From Streptomyces sp. XM83C (GTDB taxonomy: Bacteria > Actinomycetota > Actinomycetes > Streptomycetales > Streptomycetaceae): DNA of 64,000 nt. Both the position numbers and the translations under genes were made by a program. Shown in pieces: positions 37,304 through 48,631 of this stretch (position 1 is its first letter; each line of letters opens with the position of its first letter). The stretch spans positions 1 to 64,000 of the forward strand of contig NZ_JALLGL010000002.1 in assembly GCF_023072675.1 (NCBI RefSeq). The letters are read 5' to 3'. The notes below the pieces were generated by a model. The model ran no database searches. It was not told the origin of the DNA and was given only the letters and a program-made list of their open reading frames with translations.

Positions 37304-37767
37304 TGCGCAGAGGACGCCGGCTCGCCGTCGACGTCGGGGACGCCCGGATCGGGGTCGCCTCGTGCGACCCCGACGGGATCCTCGCCACACCGGTGGAGAC
37401 CGTCCCCGGCCGGGACGTGCCCGCCGCCCAGCGCCGGCTGAAGCAGCTGGTGGAGGAGTACGAGCCGATCGAGGTGGTGGTCGGGCTCCCTCGCTCCCTC
37501 AAGGGGGGCGAGGGCCCGGCCGCGGCCAAGGTCCGCGGTTTCGCCGAGCAGCTCGCCCGTATGATCGCGCCCGTGGGGGTGCGGCTGGTCGACGAGCGGA
37601 TGACGACGGTGACGGCCAGTCAGGGGCTGCGCGCCTCGGGGGTGCGGTCCAAGAAGGGACGGTCGGTGATCGACCAGGCCGCCGCTGTGATCATCCTGCA
37701 GCAGGCACTGGAATCCGAACGGGTGTCAGGTAAAGCTCCGGGCGAGGGCGTCGAAGTGGTCATCTGA
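37303..37767 (+). CDS. ruvX: Holliday junction resolvase-like protein RuvX (YqgF)
   Basis: 154 residues, RNase H-like fold. Conserved acidic residues: Asp in LAVDVGDARIGVAS, Glu in VVVGLPRSLKGGEG, and the DERMTTVTASQ motif with the final Asp pair region DQAAAVIIL. YqgF family members process 16S rRNA in E. coli and cut four-way junctions in M. tuberculosis; which applies here is open. ATG 37303 overlaps the alaS stop. Confidence 0.93.
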   Translation: MRRGRRLAVDVGDARIGVASCDPDGILATPVETVPGRDVPAAQRRLKQLVEEYEPIEVVVGLPRSLKGGEGPAAAKVRGFAEQLARMIAPVGVRLVDERMTTVTASQGLRASGVRSKKGRSVIDQAAAVIILQQALESERVSGKAPGEGVEVVI

Positions 37768-37889
37768 TCGCGATACGGTAACGTTCCGCGCGACGCGGTG
37801 GTGTTCGAACAGCCGCTGCGCAGAGAGAGGCGGAACGGGAAGCCGGACCGAGTGCCGCGTGACCGCCGCCTCGCGGCTCTAGGGGATCG

Positions 37890-39734
37890 ATGACTGAGTA
37901 TGGCCGGGGCCCAGGCTCCGAACCGTGGCATCCGCAGGACCCGGCGTACGGGGACGGCGGATGGGAAGGGCAGCAGGCCCACACCGGCCGCCAGGCTGCC
38001 TACGGCGGCCCCACGCAGCAGCACCCCCAGGGCCAGGGCGACTGGCAGGCCTACGGCCAGGACCAGCAGCAGTACGGCCACGCTCAGCAGCAGTACGGGC
38101 AGGACCAGCAGCAGTACGGGCAGGACCAGCAGTACACCGGTTACGACCAGCAGTACACCGGTTACGACCAGCAGCACTCCGGGTACGGCGACCAGCAGCA
38201 CGACGGCTACGGCGCCCAGCAGCAGCACAACGGCTACCCGCAGCAGTACTACGACGGCCAGGGCCGGCAGCAGGGCTACCCGCAGCAGGCCGGCTGGGAC
38301 AACACCGGCGGGCAACCGCTCCCGTACGTCCCCGACCCGAGCGACCCCTACGGGCAGCAGCCCGCCGGCTACAACGGCGAGCAGGCCGACTTCTACCAGA
38401 CCCCGGACGCCTACCCGCCGCCCGAGCCCCCGGCGAGGCGGCGCGCCGAGCCGGAGCCCCGCACCGACTGGGACCCGGACCCCGGCCGGGCCGACGACCA
38501 CCCCTTCTTCACCGGCGCCGACGACGACCGGGACACCCCGGACGACGGCACCGACGGCACCGACGACCGCGGCGACGAGCCGGGGGACCGCCGCACCCGC
38601 GGCGAACGGCGCGGCAAGAACGCGCCCAAGGGCGACAAGAACGGCCCGAAGGGCAAGAAGCGCCGCAACGGCTGCGCCTGCCTGGTCGTCGTCCTGGTCT
38701 TCGGCGGTGGCGTCGGCGGCGTCGGCTACTTCGGCTACCAGTTCTACAAGGAACGTTTCAGCGCGGCCCCGGACTACGCGGGCAGCGGCAACGGCCAGAT
38801 GGTCACCGTCGTCATCCCCAAGGGCGCGGGCGGCTGGGAGATCGGCCGCCGGCTGTCGGAGGCCGGCGTCGTCAAGAGCGCGTCCGCGTTCGTCTCCGCG
38901 CTGGAGGCCGACCCCGACGGCAAGTCCCTCCAGGACGGCGTCTACACGCTGCAGAAGGAGATGTCCGCCGCCAGCGCGGTCGACCTCATGCTCAGCCCGA
39001 AGAGCCGCAGCAACCTGATCATCGCCGAGGGCCTGCGCAACACCGCCGTCTACAGCCTGATCGACAAACGCCTGGGCGTGAACGCGGGCACCACCGCGGC
39101 CGTCGCCAAGAAGGAGTACAAGAACCTCGGCCTGCCGGCGTGGGCGCTGAACCACCCCGACCTCAAGGACCCGCTGGAAGGCTTCCTGTACCCGTCCAGC
39201 TACGCCGTCACCAAGGGCCAGGACCCCAAGGCGGTCCTGAAGAACATGGTCTCCCAGGCCAAGGCCAAGTACGAGGAACTCGGCCTGGAGCAGAAGGCGA
39301 AGGATCTCGGCCTGGAGGGCCCTTGGCAGCTGCTGACCGTCGCCAGCCTCGTGCAGGCGGAGGGCACCAGCCACGAGGACTTCCGCAAGATGGCCGAGGT
39401 CGTCTACAACCGGCTCAAGCCCGGCAACCGCGAGACGTACGGCTCCCTGGAGTTCGACTCCACGTACAACTACGTCAAGAACCAGAGCAAGATCGACCTG
39501 AGCATCGCCGAGCTGCGCAAGTACAACAACCCGTACAACACGTACTACGTCAAGGGACTCCCGCCGGGCCCCATCGACAACCCCGGCGAGGAGGCGCTCA
39601 AGGGCGCGCTGAACCCGACCGACGACGGCTGGTACTACTTCATCTCCCTGGACGGCAAGACCAGCAAGTTCACCAAGACGCTCGCCGAGCACAACAAGCT
39701 CGTGAAGGAGTTCAACGCCTCCCGGGGCAACTGA
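37890..39734 (+). CDS. mltG: Endolytic murein transglycosylase MltG with a Gln/Tyr-rich cytoplasmic domain
   Basis: 614 residues. The catalytic YceG-like domain (about 300-600) starts VVIPKGAGGWEIGRRLSEAGVV and carries the motif SLVQAEGTSHEDFRKMAEVVYNRL with the Glu of the lytic site, and NPYNTYYVKGLPPGPIDNPG. One membrane helix at about 260-280 (CACLVVVLVFGGGVGGVGY). The first 255 residues are cytoplasmic: a Gln/Tyr/Gly-rich repeat (QQYGQD, QYTGYDQ) at about 50-130, then an acidic Asp/Pro/Arg-rich linker. It cuts nascent glycan strands and sets their length. Confidence 0.93.
   Translation: MTEYGRGPGSEPWHPQDPAYGDGGWEGQQAHTGRQAAYGGPTQQHPQGQGDWQAYGQDQQQYGHAQQQYGQDQQQYGQDQQYTGYDQQYTGYDQQHSGYGDQQHDGYGAQQQHNGYPQQYYDGQGRQQGYPQQAGWDNTGGQPLPYVPDPSDPYGQQPAGYNGEQADFYQTPDAYPPPEPPARRRAEPEPRTDWDPDPGRADDHPFFTGADDDRDTPDDGTDGTDDRGDEPGDRRTRGERRGKNAPKGDKNGPKGKKRRNGCACLVVVLVFGGGVGGVGYFGYQFYKERFSAAPDYAGSGNGQMVTVVIPKGAGGWEIGRRLSEAGVVKSASAFVSALEADPDGKSLQDGVYTLQKEMSAASAVDLMLSPKSRSNLIIAEGLRNTAVYSLIDKRLGVNAGTTAAVAKKEYKNLGLPAWALNHPDLKDPLEGFLYPSSYAVTKGQDPKAVLKNMVSQAKAKYEELGLEQKAKDLGLEGPWQLLTVASLVQAEGTSHEDFRKMAEVVYNRLKPGNRETYGSLEFDSTYNYVKNQSKIDLSIAELRKYNNPYNTYYVKGLPPGPIDNPGEEALKGALNPTDDGWYYFISLDGKTSKFTKTLAEHNKLVKEFNASRGN
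38058..38175 (+). repeat. In-frame tandem repeats in mltG
   Basis: Repeated CAGGACCAGCAGCAGTACGG-like units, then two copies of a 21-base unit coding QYTGYDQ. All unit lengths are multiples of three, so copy number can change without a frameshift. Confidence 0.75.
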
Positions 39735-39774
39735 CCCCCAAGGCGCCGGGCGCCCGGCACGTCGGCACCCGTGG

Positions 39775-39780
39775 GATGAT
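39775..39780 (+). promoter_or_regulatory. Possible leaderless -10 box (GATGAT) of aroE
   Basis: GATGAT ends six bases before ATG 39787; a poor hexamer but with the same spacing as other leaderless genes here. Confidence 0.35.
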
Positions 39781-39786
39781 CGCCGT

Positions 39787-40626
39787 ATGGCATCCATGGC
39801 AGCTGACGCGCGCCGGGCCGCCGTGCTCGGCAAGCCCATCGCCCACTCCCTCTCCCCGGTGCTGCACCGCGCCGCCTACGCCGAACTGGGCCTCGACGGC
39901 TGGACGTACGACCGCTTCGAGGTGGACGAGGCGCAGCTCGCGCCCTTCGTGGAGGGGCTCGGCCCCGAGTGGGCGGGACTGTCGCTGACCATGCCGCTGA
40001 AGCGGGCCGTGCTGCCGCTGCTCGACGAGATCACCGAGACCGCGCGCTCCGTCGAGGCCGTCAACACGCTCGTGTTCACCGACGACGGCCGCCGCGTCGG
40101 CGACAACACCGACATCCCCGGCATGGTCGCCGCGCTGCGCGAACACGGCATCGAACAGGTCGAGACGGCCGCGGTGCTCGGCGCCGGCGCCACCGCGTCC
40201 TCCGCGCTCGCCGCCCTCTCCCGGGTCTGCGCCGGCGAGATCACCGTCCACGTCCGCAGCGAGGCCCGCGCCGCCGAGATGCGCGCCTGGGGCGAGCGCC
40301 TCGACGTCGATGTCCGTATCGCCGACTGGGCGGACGCGGCCGAGGCCCTGCACGCCCCCCTCGTCGTCGCGACGACCCCGGCCGGGACGACCGACGCCCT
40401 CGCCCACGCCGTACCCGAGCGCCCCGCCGCCCTGTTCGACGTGCTGTACGACCCCTGGCCCACCCCGCTCGCCGCCCGCTGGTCCATGTTCGGCGGCGCC
40501 GTCGTCAGCGGCCTCGACCTGTTGGTGCACCAGGCGGTCCTCCAGGTCGAGCAGATGACCGGCCGCTCCCCGGCACCGCTGGAGGCGATGCGCAGGGCGG
40601 GGGAGAAGGCGCTCGCCGAGCGCTGA
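39787..40626 (+). CDS. aroE: Shikimate dehydrogenase
   Basis: 279 residues. It reduces 3-dehydroshikimate with NADPH. PIAHSLSPVLHRAAY binds shikimate, the catalytic Lys is in LSLTMPLKRAV, and NTDIPGM and the nucleotide loop VLGAGATASSALAAL follow. An in-frame ATG four codons later (39796) is also possible; neither has a clear ribosome binding site. It opens the aro block, but a 166-base gap separates it from aroC. Confidence 0.92.
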   Translation: MASMAADARRAAVLGKPIAHSLSPVLHRAAYAELGLDGWTYDRFEVDEAQLAPFVEGLGPEWAGLSLTMPLKRAVLPLLDEITETARSVEAVNTLVFTDDGRRVGDNTDIPGMVAALREHGIEQVETAAVLGAGATASSALAALSRVCAGEITVHVRSEARAAEMRAWGERLDVDVRIADWADAAEALHAPLVVATTPAGTTDALAHAVPERPAALFDVLYDPWPTPLAARWSMFGGAVVSGLDLLVHQAVLQVEQMTGRSPAPLEAMRRAGEKALAER

Positions 40627-40792
40627 CCCCCCGTCCGGGCGTCCGCCTGCTGGACCGGCGGCCGGATCGGCACGCCGGACGTGGGAGGATCGGAGGTGGC
40701 GGGCCCGGGCACGCGCACCCGGTCGCGCCGCCGCCGTACGCCGAGCAGCGCGCGGCGGGCAGTAACCCGAGCGCGACCACTGAGGAGCATCG

Positions 40793-43577
<2,785 letters not shown>

Positions 43578-43700
43578 AGGCCGGCCGGCGGCAGGAACCG
43601 GCACGCGGTGTCCGCCGCCCCGGGCGCGCCGCAGTGGCCCGGTGCGGCGGCCGACATGCGGTATCCGCCCGATTCGCCTGCCGCGTCGGGCACTTCGCGC

Positions 43701-43736
43701 CGCCCCCGGCCGTTCACGGAACGACAGCCGGGGGCG
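43701..43736 (+). terminator. Terminator of the aro operon
   Basis: CGCCCCCGGC (43701-43710) with GCCGGGGGCG (43727-43736), an inner CGTTC/GAACG stem, and a bulge ACA. It lies 124 bases after aroB. Confidence 0.7.
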
Positions 43737-43843
43737 GTACCGTTCGAACGCGGGTGCCTTCGAGCCCTCTAGGCTGTGGGGGGAGAGCGGGTCTCACGCC
43801 CGCTGCCAGCAACAACCGCCTTGACGAGACGGAGTGGCACCGG

Positions 43844-44627
43844 ATGCAGCACGCAGTGGGTTCTCCGCTGCCGCCGCCCCACCAGCCGGGGCACGGACCG
43901 GCCGCCGGCTGGTCGCCGGCCGCACACCACCCGGGCCCGCACCAGCCGGGCCCGCACCACCCGGGAGCCCACCGGGGACCGGCGCCCGTGCCGCCCGGGC
44001 GGCGGGGCGGGATAGCCCGGCCCGGTCGGTATCCCCAGCGCGCCGCCCAGCGCCGCGCCGGACCCGGGCGCCGCGACCCTCGCCGTCCTGCTGATCGGCC
44101 CGGCGGGCGCGGGCAAGACCAGCGTCGCCAAGTACTGGGCCGACCACCGCCGCGTCCCCACCGCCCACATCAGCCTCGACGACGTGCGCGAGTGGGTCCG
44201 CTCCGGCTTCGCCGACCCGCAGTCCGGGTGGAACGACAACTCCGAGGCGCAGTACCGCCTCGCCCGCCGCACCTGCGGCTTCGCCGCCCGCAACTTCCTC
44301 GCCAACGGCATCTCCTGCATCCTCGACGACGCCGTCTTCCCCGACCGCCCGGTGATCGGCCTCGGCGGCTGGAAGCGCCATGTGGGACCAGGCCTGCTCC
44401 CCGTCGTGCTCCTGCCCGGACTGGACATCGTCCTGGAGCGCAACGCCGAGCGCACCGGCAACCGCCGCCTCAGCGACGAGGAGGTGGCCCGCATCCACGG
44501 CCGTATGGCCGGCTGGTACGGTTCCGGGCTGCCGATCATCGACAACTCCCAGCTCGACATCCCGGAGACCGCCCGCATCCTCGACGAGGTGCTGGCACGG
44601 GCGATAGCCAGCCCGCCGAAGTGGTGA
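43844..44627 (+). pseudogene. P-loop ATPase/kinase-like gene broken by a frameshift
   Basis: ATG 43844 (QHAVGSPLPPPHQ, then His/Pro/Gly repeats) begins a frame that stays open but does not encode the ATPase. The ATPase frame (LAVLLIGPAGAGKTSVAKYWA, HISLDDVREWVRSG, ILDDAVFPDRPVI, to SPPKW) is shifted by +1 and is preceded by a TAG at 44013-44015. There is no ATG, GTG or TTG between that stop and the P-loop. Reading must change frame between 44016 and about 44085; dropping one G near 44025 (CGGCCCGGTCGG) would restore a continuous protein of about 260 residues (RPVGIPSAPP). Either a real mutation, a sequencing error in a GC run, or programmed slippage. The only in-frame start, GTG 44184, loses the P-loop. 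The product looks like a small AAA_33/zeta-toxin-like kinase; the substrate is unknown. Confidence 0.7.
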
Positions 44628-44760
44628 CGGGGCGTCTGCCGGTGACGGAGCGTGTGGGGCCCGACCCGGCGCGGTGCCCGACCGCGCGGAGGGAAGCAGT
44701 GTGGGCCCGCCGTGACCCCCACTCGGCTCCTCCCGAACGGCACAAAACGCCCATCGATCC

Positions 44761-44766
44761 TACGCT
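44761..44766 (+). promoter_or_regulatory. Leaderless -10 box (TACGCT) of the M24-like gene
   Basis: TACGCT ends six bases before ATG 44773, with no ribosome binding site between. Confidence 0.5.
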
Positions 44767-44772
44767 CGTGTC

Positions 44773-45882
44773 ATGTCAGAGGTGTACGCGGCCCGCCGGG
44801 CCCGCCTGAGGGAACGCTGTCAGGCAGGCGGCAGCGCCTCCGCGCTGATCACACGCCCCGCCAACGTGAGATATCTGGCGGGCCCCGCCCCCCTGGGCAC
44901 CGTCCTGCTGCTCGGCCGCCAGGAGGACGTCCTGGTCTGCTCCGGCCCGCCCGGCGAACGCCCGACGCCCGCTGGGCGACCCGACGAGTCGCTGCGCCGG
45001 CACACCCTGTCCGGCCCGGGCGGTGACCCCGCCGTGGCCGCGGCCGGACTCGCCGAGGCACAGGGCGCCGACTCGCTCGCCCTGGAGGAGCACCACCTCA
45101 CCGTCGCCCGGCACCGGGCCGTCCGCTCCGTCGCACCCCGGCTGCGCCTCGCCGACCTCGGCGGCGCCGTCGAACAGCTTCGGGTGGTCAAGGACGAGGA
45201 GGAGATCTCCTGTCTGCGCATCGCCGCCGAGATCGCCGACCAGGCCCTCGGCGAGCTGCTGGAGTCCATCCTCGTCGGCCGCACCGAGCGGCACCTCGCT
45301 CTCGAACTGGAACGTCGCCTGGTCGACCACGGCGCCGACGGCCCCGCCTTCCCCACCTCCGTGGCGACCGGGCCGAACGCCGGGCGGCGCGGACACCGGC
45401 CCACCGACCGCCGGGTGGAGGAGGGGGATTTCCTCTCCGTCTGTCTGGGCGCCGCCTACCGCGGCTACCGCTGCGAGATCGGCCGTACGTTCGTCATCGG
45501 CACCGCGCCCGCGGACTGGCAGATCGAGCTGTACGACCTCGTCTTCGCCGCTCAGCGCGCCGGACGCGAGTCCCTCGCACCGGGCGCCGCCTACCGGGAC
45601 GTGGACCGCGCCGCCCGCCAGGTGATGGACTCCGCCGGTTACACCCAGGGCCTGCCGTCGCTCACCGGACACGGCGTCGGACTCGAAATCGACGAGGACC
45701 CTCAATTGGGGCCCGCGGCCATGGGTAAACTGGACGCTTGCGTGCCGGTCACCGTCGAACCGGGGGTCCACCTCCCGGGACGGGGCGGCGTCCGGATCGA
45801 TGACACGCTCGTCGTACGCCCCGAGGCGGACGGCGGACCCGAGCTACTCACCATTACGACCAAGGAGCTGCTCGCGCTCTAG
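44773..45882 (+). CDS. M24 (pita-bread) peptidase-like protein with a changed metal site
   Basis: 369 residues, with the creatinase-like N-terminal and the M24 C-terminal domain of Xaa-Pro peptidases. The metal residues differ: where the family has VDFGA and SDxTRT, this protein has VCLGA (Cys224) and CEIGRT (Glu235). His300 (GHGVGLE) and Glu329 (VEPG) are kept, while the last Glu (RIED) is Asp343 (RIDD). The active site may bind metal poorly or not at all. It lies directly before efp, the place held by pepQ in mycobacteria, but the gene is probably not an active prolidase. ATG 44773 seems to be leaderless. Confidence 0.88.
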   Translation: MSEVYAARRARLRERCQAGGSASALITRPANVRYLAGPAPLGTVLLLGRQEDVLVCSGPPGERPTPAGRPDESLRRHTLSGPGGDPAVAAAGLAEAQGADSLALEEHHLTVARHRAVRSVAPRLRLADLGGAVEQLRVVKDEEEISCLRIAAEIADQALGELLESILVGRTERHLALELERRLVDHGADGPAFPTSVATGPNAGRRGHRPTDRRVEEGDFLSVCLGAAYRGYRCEIGRTFVIGTAPADWQIELYDLVFAAQRAGRESLAPGAAYRDVDRAARQVMDSAGYTQGLPSLTGHGVGLEIDEDPQLGPAAMGKLDACVPVTVEPGVHLPGRGGVRIDDTLVVRPEADGGPELLTITTKELLAL

Positions 45883-45941
45883 CCTCGCGCTGTGCGCCTG
45901 CCCCGGGGTCGTCCACGTCAGTCCAGGAGATTCCGAGAACC

Positions 45942-46508
45942 GTGGCCACCACGAACGACCTCAAGAACGGCATGGTGCTCAAGCTCGAAGGCGGCCAGCT
46001 GTGGACCGTCGTCGAGTTCCAGCACGTCAAGCCCGGTAAGGGCCCGGCCTTCGTGCGCACCAAGCTCAAGAACGTCCTGTCCGGGAAGGTCGTCGACAAG
46101 ACCTTCAACGCCGGCGTGAAGGTCGAGACGGCCACCGTCGACAAGCGTGACATGCAGTTCTCCTACATGGACGGCGACTACTTCGTCTTCATGGACATGG
46201 AGACGTACGACCAGCTGCACATCGACCGCAAGGTCGTCGGCGACGCCGCCAACTTCCTGATCGAGGGCTTCGAGGCCACCGTCGCGCAGCACGAGGGGGA
46301 GGTGCTCTTCGTGGAGCTGCCGGCCGCCGTCGAGCTGACCGTCCAGGAGACCGAGCCCGGCGTCCAGGGCGACCGTTCCACCGGCGGCACCAAGCCCGCG
46401 ACGCTGGAGACCGGTCACCAGATCCAGGTCCCGCTCTTCATCACCACCGGTGAGAAGATCAAGGTCGACACCCGTACCAGCGACTACCTCGGCCGGGTGA
46501 ACAGCTAA
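45942..46508 (+). CDS. efp: Translation elongation factor P
   Basis: 188 residues. It relieves stalling at polyproline. The N-terminal KOW domain has the tip loop [10 protein letters not shown] with the conserved Lys; the OB domains follow ([40 protein letters not shown]). GTG 45942. The actinobacterial loop PGKGP is of the type thought to work without modification. nusB follows after two bases. Confidence 0.97.
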   Translation: MATTNDLKNGMVLKLEGGQLWTVVEFQHVKPGKGPAFVRTKLKNVLSGKVVDKTFNAGVKVETATVDKRDMQFSYMDGDYFVFMDMETYDQLHIDRKVVGDAANFLIEGFEATVAQHEGEVLFVELPAAVELTVQETEPGVQGDRSTGGTKPATLETGHQIQVPLFITTGEKIKVDTRTSDYLGRVNS

Positions 46509-46510
46509 CC

Positions 46511-46942
46511 GTGGCTGCCCGCAACACGGCCCGCAAGCGCGCCTTCCAGATCCTCTTCGAGGGCGACCAGCGCGGCGCCGACGTCCTGACGGTCCTCGCG
46601 GACTGGATCCGGCTCTCCCGGAGCGACACCCGGCAGCCGCCGGTCAGCGAGTACACGATGCAGCTGGTCGAGGGCTACGCGCAGCACACGAAGCGCATCG
46701 ACGAGCTGATCTCGCAGTACGCGGTGGGCTGGACGCTGGACCGGATGCCGGTCGTCGACCGCAACATCCTGCGCCTGGGCGCGTACGAGCTGATCTGGGT
46801 CGACGAGACCCCGGACGCCGTGGTCCTGGACGAGATGGTGCAGCTGGCGAAGGAGTTCTCCACGGACGAGTCGCCCTCGTTCGTCAACGGGCTCCTCGGC
46901 CGCCTGAAGGAACTCAAGCCCTCCCTGCGCAGGGAGGCCTGA
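46511..46942 (+). CDS. nusB: Transcription antitermination factor NusB
   Basis: 143 residues, all-helical. Begins ARNTARKRAFQILFEGDQRG, with DRMPVVDRNILRLGAYELIW and the VVLDEMVQLAKEFS helix typical of NusB. It binds boxA of rRNA leaders with S10. GTG 46511; co-transcribed with efp. Confidence 0.96.
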   Translation: MAARNTARKRAFQILFEGDQRGADVLTVLADWIRLSRSDTRQPPVSEYTMQLVEGYAQHTKRIDELISQYAVGWTLDRMPVVDRNILRLGAYELIWVDETPDAVVLDEMVQLAKEFSTDESPSFVNGLLGRLKELKPSLRREA

Positions 46943-46995
46943 GACAGGCACGGCACGCCCCGGTGACCGGACGACGGTCGCATACCGGGACGTGA

Positions 46996-47058
46996 CCCGC
47001 CCGCATACGACAGGGCCCGCAGCACAGCCTGCTGCGGGCCCTGTCGTATGCGGGCGGG
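46996..47058 (+). terminator. Very long perfect hairpin after nusB
   Basis: A 29-bp perfect stem (46996-47024 with 47030-47058), 5-base loop CAGCC, starting 53 bases after the nusB stop and without a U-tract. It may be the nusB terminator. Its length is unusual. Confidence 0.75.
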
Positions 47059-47115
47059 GCCGGCGCGGTCCGGCACGGCGGGAGGCACCGTGAGGACGAC
47101 GTCCGGCACGGCACG

Positions 47116-47166
47116 AAAAAGCCGCCGGGGCGGCAGGAACCGAACAGTTCCGGCCACCCCGGCGGC
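47116..47166 (-). terminator. Terminator of bldD
   Basis: On the minus strand: GCCGCCGGGG (47157-47166 pairing with 47121-47130), an inner GGAAC/GTTCC stem, then a U-tract from the AAAAA at 47116-47120. It starts 28 bases past the bldD stop. Confidence 0.88.
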
Positions 47167-47193
47167 ACGTTTCTGCGGGGGACCCGCGGGAGG

Positions 47194-47694
47194 TCAGCCC
47201 TCCTCGTGGGCGACCGCGCGCCGCGCGTCCGCGTCCAGGACACCCCAGCTGATCAGCTGCTCGGTGAGCACCGAGGGCGACTGGTCGTAGATGACCGCCA
47301 GCGTGCGCAGGTCGTCCTGCCGGATCGAGAGCACCTTGCCGTTGTAGTCACCGCGCTGCGACTGGATCGTCGCCGCGTACCGCTGCAGCGGGCCCGCCTT
47401 CTCGACCGGCACATGCGCCAGCCGCTCCAGGTCCAGGACCAGCTTCGGCGGCGGCTCGGCGGCACCGCCCGGCGTCGTGCCCGGGAGCAGCTCCTGCACC
47501 GGCACGCCGTAGAAGTCCGCCAGCTCGGCGAGACGCTGCACGGTCACCGCACGGTCGCCCCGCTCGTACGAACCGACCACGACGGCCTTCCAGCGTCCCT
47601 GGCTCTTCTCCTCGACACCGTGGAGGGAAAGGCCCTGCTGGGTGCGGATGGCCCGGAGCTTCGCCCCGAGCTGTTTGGCGTATTCGCTGGACAT
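47194..47694 (-). CDS. bldD: Developmental master regulator BldD
   Basis: 166 residues, nearly identical in my memory to S. coelicolor BldD. The N-terminal helix-turn-helix (about 1-79) includes AIRTQQGLSLHGVEEKS and VVVGSYERGDRAVTVQRL. The C-terminal domain binds tetrameric c-di-GMP through RGD (114-116), eight residues, and RQDD (125-128), the known RXD-X8-RXXD motif, which is intact. It represses sporulation genes during vegetative growth. The start chosen is ATG 47694 (MSSEYAKQLG), not the longer frame to 47709. Confidence 0.98.
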   Translation of the reverse strand: MSSEYAKQLGAKLRAIRTQQGLSLHGVEEKSQGRWKAVVVGSYERGDRAVTVQRLAELADFYGVPVQELLPGTTPGGAAEPPPKLVLDLERLAHVPVEKAGPLQRYAATIQSQRGDYNGKVLSIRQDDLRTLAVIYDQSPSVLTEQLISWGVLDADARRAVAHEEG

Positions 47695-47749
47695 ATAGCT
47701 CCCCGGCACTGTGTCGACGCGACGGGACTGGCTTCCTGCCGCGCGGCTG

Positions 47750-47769
47750 GTAACTCACTGTGAGGTTAC
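47750..47769. promoter_or_regulatory. Likely BldD autoregulatory operator
   Basis: Inverted repeat GTAACTCAC-T-GTGAGGTTAC overlapping the -10 box and start of transcription. BldD is known to repress its own gene. The repeat does not fit the published consensus at every base, so the call rests on place and symmetry. Confidence 0.6.
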
Positions 47770-47792
47770 GCAGCGTGATTCTCGTGCGTCAA
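47763..47792 (-). promoter_or_regulatory. Promoter of bldD
   Basis: Minus strand: TTGACG (47792-47787), 18 bases, TAACCT (47768-47763), start near 47756, leader of about 60 bases. Confidence 0.75.
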
Positions 47793-47899
47793 GCCGAATG
47801 GTCCACACCGACTCTTCCGTGGTATCGCCGCCCCATTGCTCCAGTGGAGTGAAACGGCGCCCCTCAAGGGGGTGATCAGGGGGTGTCGCTGCCACCTGA

Positions 47900-47905
47900 T
47901 ACCGT
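47900..47905 (+). promoter_or_regulatory. Possible -10 box (TACCGT) of the pyr operon
   Basis: It would start transcription near 47912 and give a leader of about 59 bases beginning just before the PyrR hairpin. No good -35 box. Confidence 0.35.
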
Positions 47906-47925
47906 GGGTGGCGCAATCCCGACGT

Positions 47926-47957
47926 CCTTTAAGGTCCGTCCCGTGAGGCGGAGAAGG
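47926..47957 (+). promoter_or_regulatory. PyrR-binding RNA hairpin hiding the pyrR ribosome binding site
   Basis: Upper stem CCGUC (47936-47940) with GGCGG (47947-47951) closes the hexaloop CCGUGA, which fits the PyrR loop consensus CNGNGA (within UCCNGNGAGG). Lower stem CCUUU (47926-47930) pairs with GAAGG (47953-47957), the first part of the GAAGGAGG ribosome binding site. UMP-loaded PyrR would thus block translation, as reported for mycobacteria. Confidence 0.8.
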
Positions 47958-47970
47958 AGGTCCGTTTCGT

Positions 47971-48540
47971 ATGGACAAGCAGCAGGATGCGCAAGCGTCC
48001 GACGCACGGCCCGTTCTCGAAGGCCCCGACATCGCGCGGGTACTGACCCGCATCGCCCACGAGATCGTCGAACGCGCCAAGGGCGCCGACGACGTGGTGC
48101 TCCTCGGCATCCCGACCCGAGGTGTCTTCCTCGCCCAGCGGCTCGCCGCCAAGCTGGAGCAGATCACCGAGCGCAAGGTCCCCTGCGGCTCGCTCGACAT
48201 CACCATGTACCGCGACGACCTGCGCATGCACCCGCCGCGTGCGCTGGCCCGCACCGAGATCCCCGGTGACGGCATCGACGGCAAGCTCGTCGTCCTCGTC
48301 GACGACGTGCTCTTCTCCGGCCGCACCATCCGCGCGGCCCTCGACGCCCTGAACGACATCGGGCGCCCCCGCGCGGTCCAGCTCGCGGTCCTCGTCGACC
48401 GCGGCCACCGCGAACTGCCGATCCGCGCCGACTACGTCGGCAAGAACCTCCCCACGTCGCTGCGGGAGACGGTCAAGGTCCAGCTCGCCGAGGAGGACGG
48501 TCGCGACACCGTGCTGCTCGGCGCCAAGGCCGACCAGTAG
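47971..48540 (+). CDS. pyrR: Bifunctional pyr operon regulator / uracil phosphoribosyltransferase PyrR
   Basis: 189 residues. PRPP motif [22 protein letters not shown] and the conserved ITMYRDDL. PyrR binds the leader RNA when UMP is high and reduces expression; the same protein has uracil phosphoribosyltransferase activity in other bacteria. The gene starts with ATG 47971, with GGAGG about ten bases upstream inside the hairpin. It is divergent from bldD. Confidence 0.96.
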   Translation: MDKQQDAQASDARPVLEGPDIARVLTRIAHEIVERAKGADDVVLLGIPTRGVFLAQRLAAKLEQITERKVPCGSLDITMYRDDLRMHPPRALARTEIPGDGIDGKLVVLVDDVLFSGRTIRAALDALNDIGRPRAVQLAVLVDRGHRELPIRADYVGKNLPTSLRETVKVQLAEEDGRDTVLLGAKADQ

Positions 48541-48631
48541 CAATCCGGGCGCAGGCCCTGCTTCGGCATGCCCTGCCCACGCCGGTTTGCCCACCTCCTC
48601 CCGACTTGAACTTCCTTACGGAGCCTGACAG

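Noticed and set aside
37803-37810. GTTCGAAC as a LexA box before mltG
   Set aside because: The actinobacterial LexA site needs CGAAC-N4-GTTCG; here the half-sites are in the reverse order without the spacer.
43742-43749. GTTCGAAC as a LexA box before the P-loop gene
   Set aside because: Same reason: no CGAAC-N4-GTTCG arrangement.
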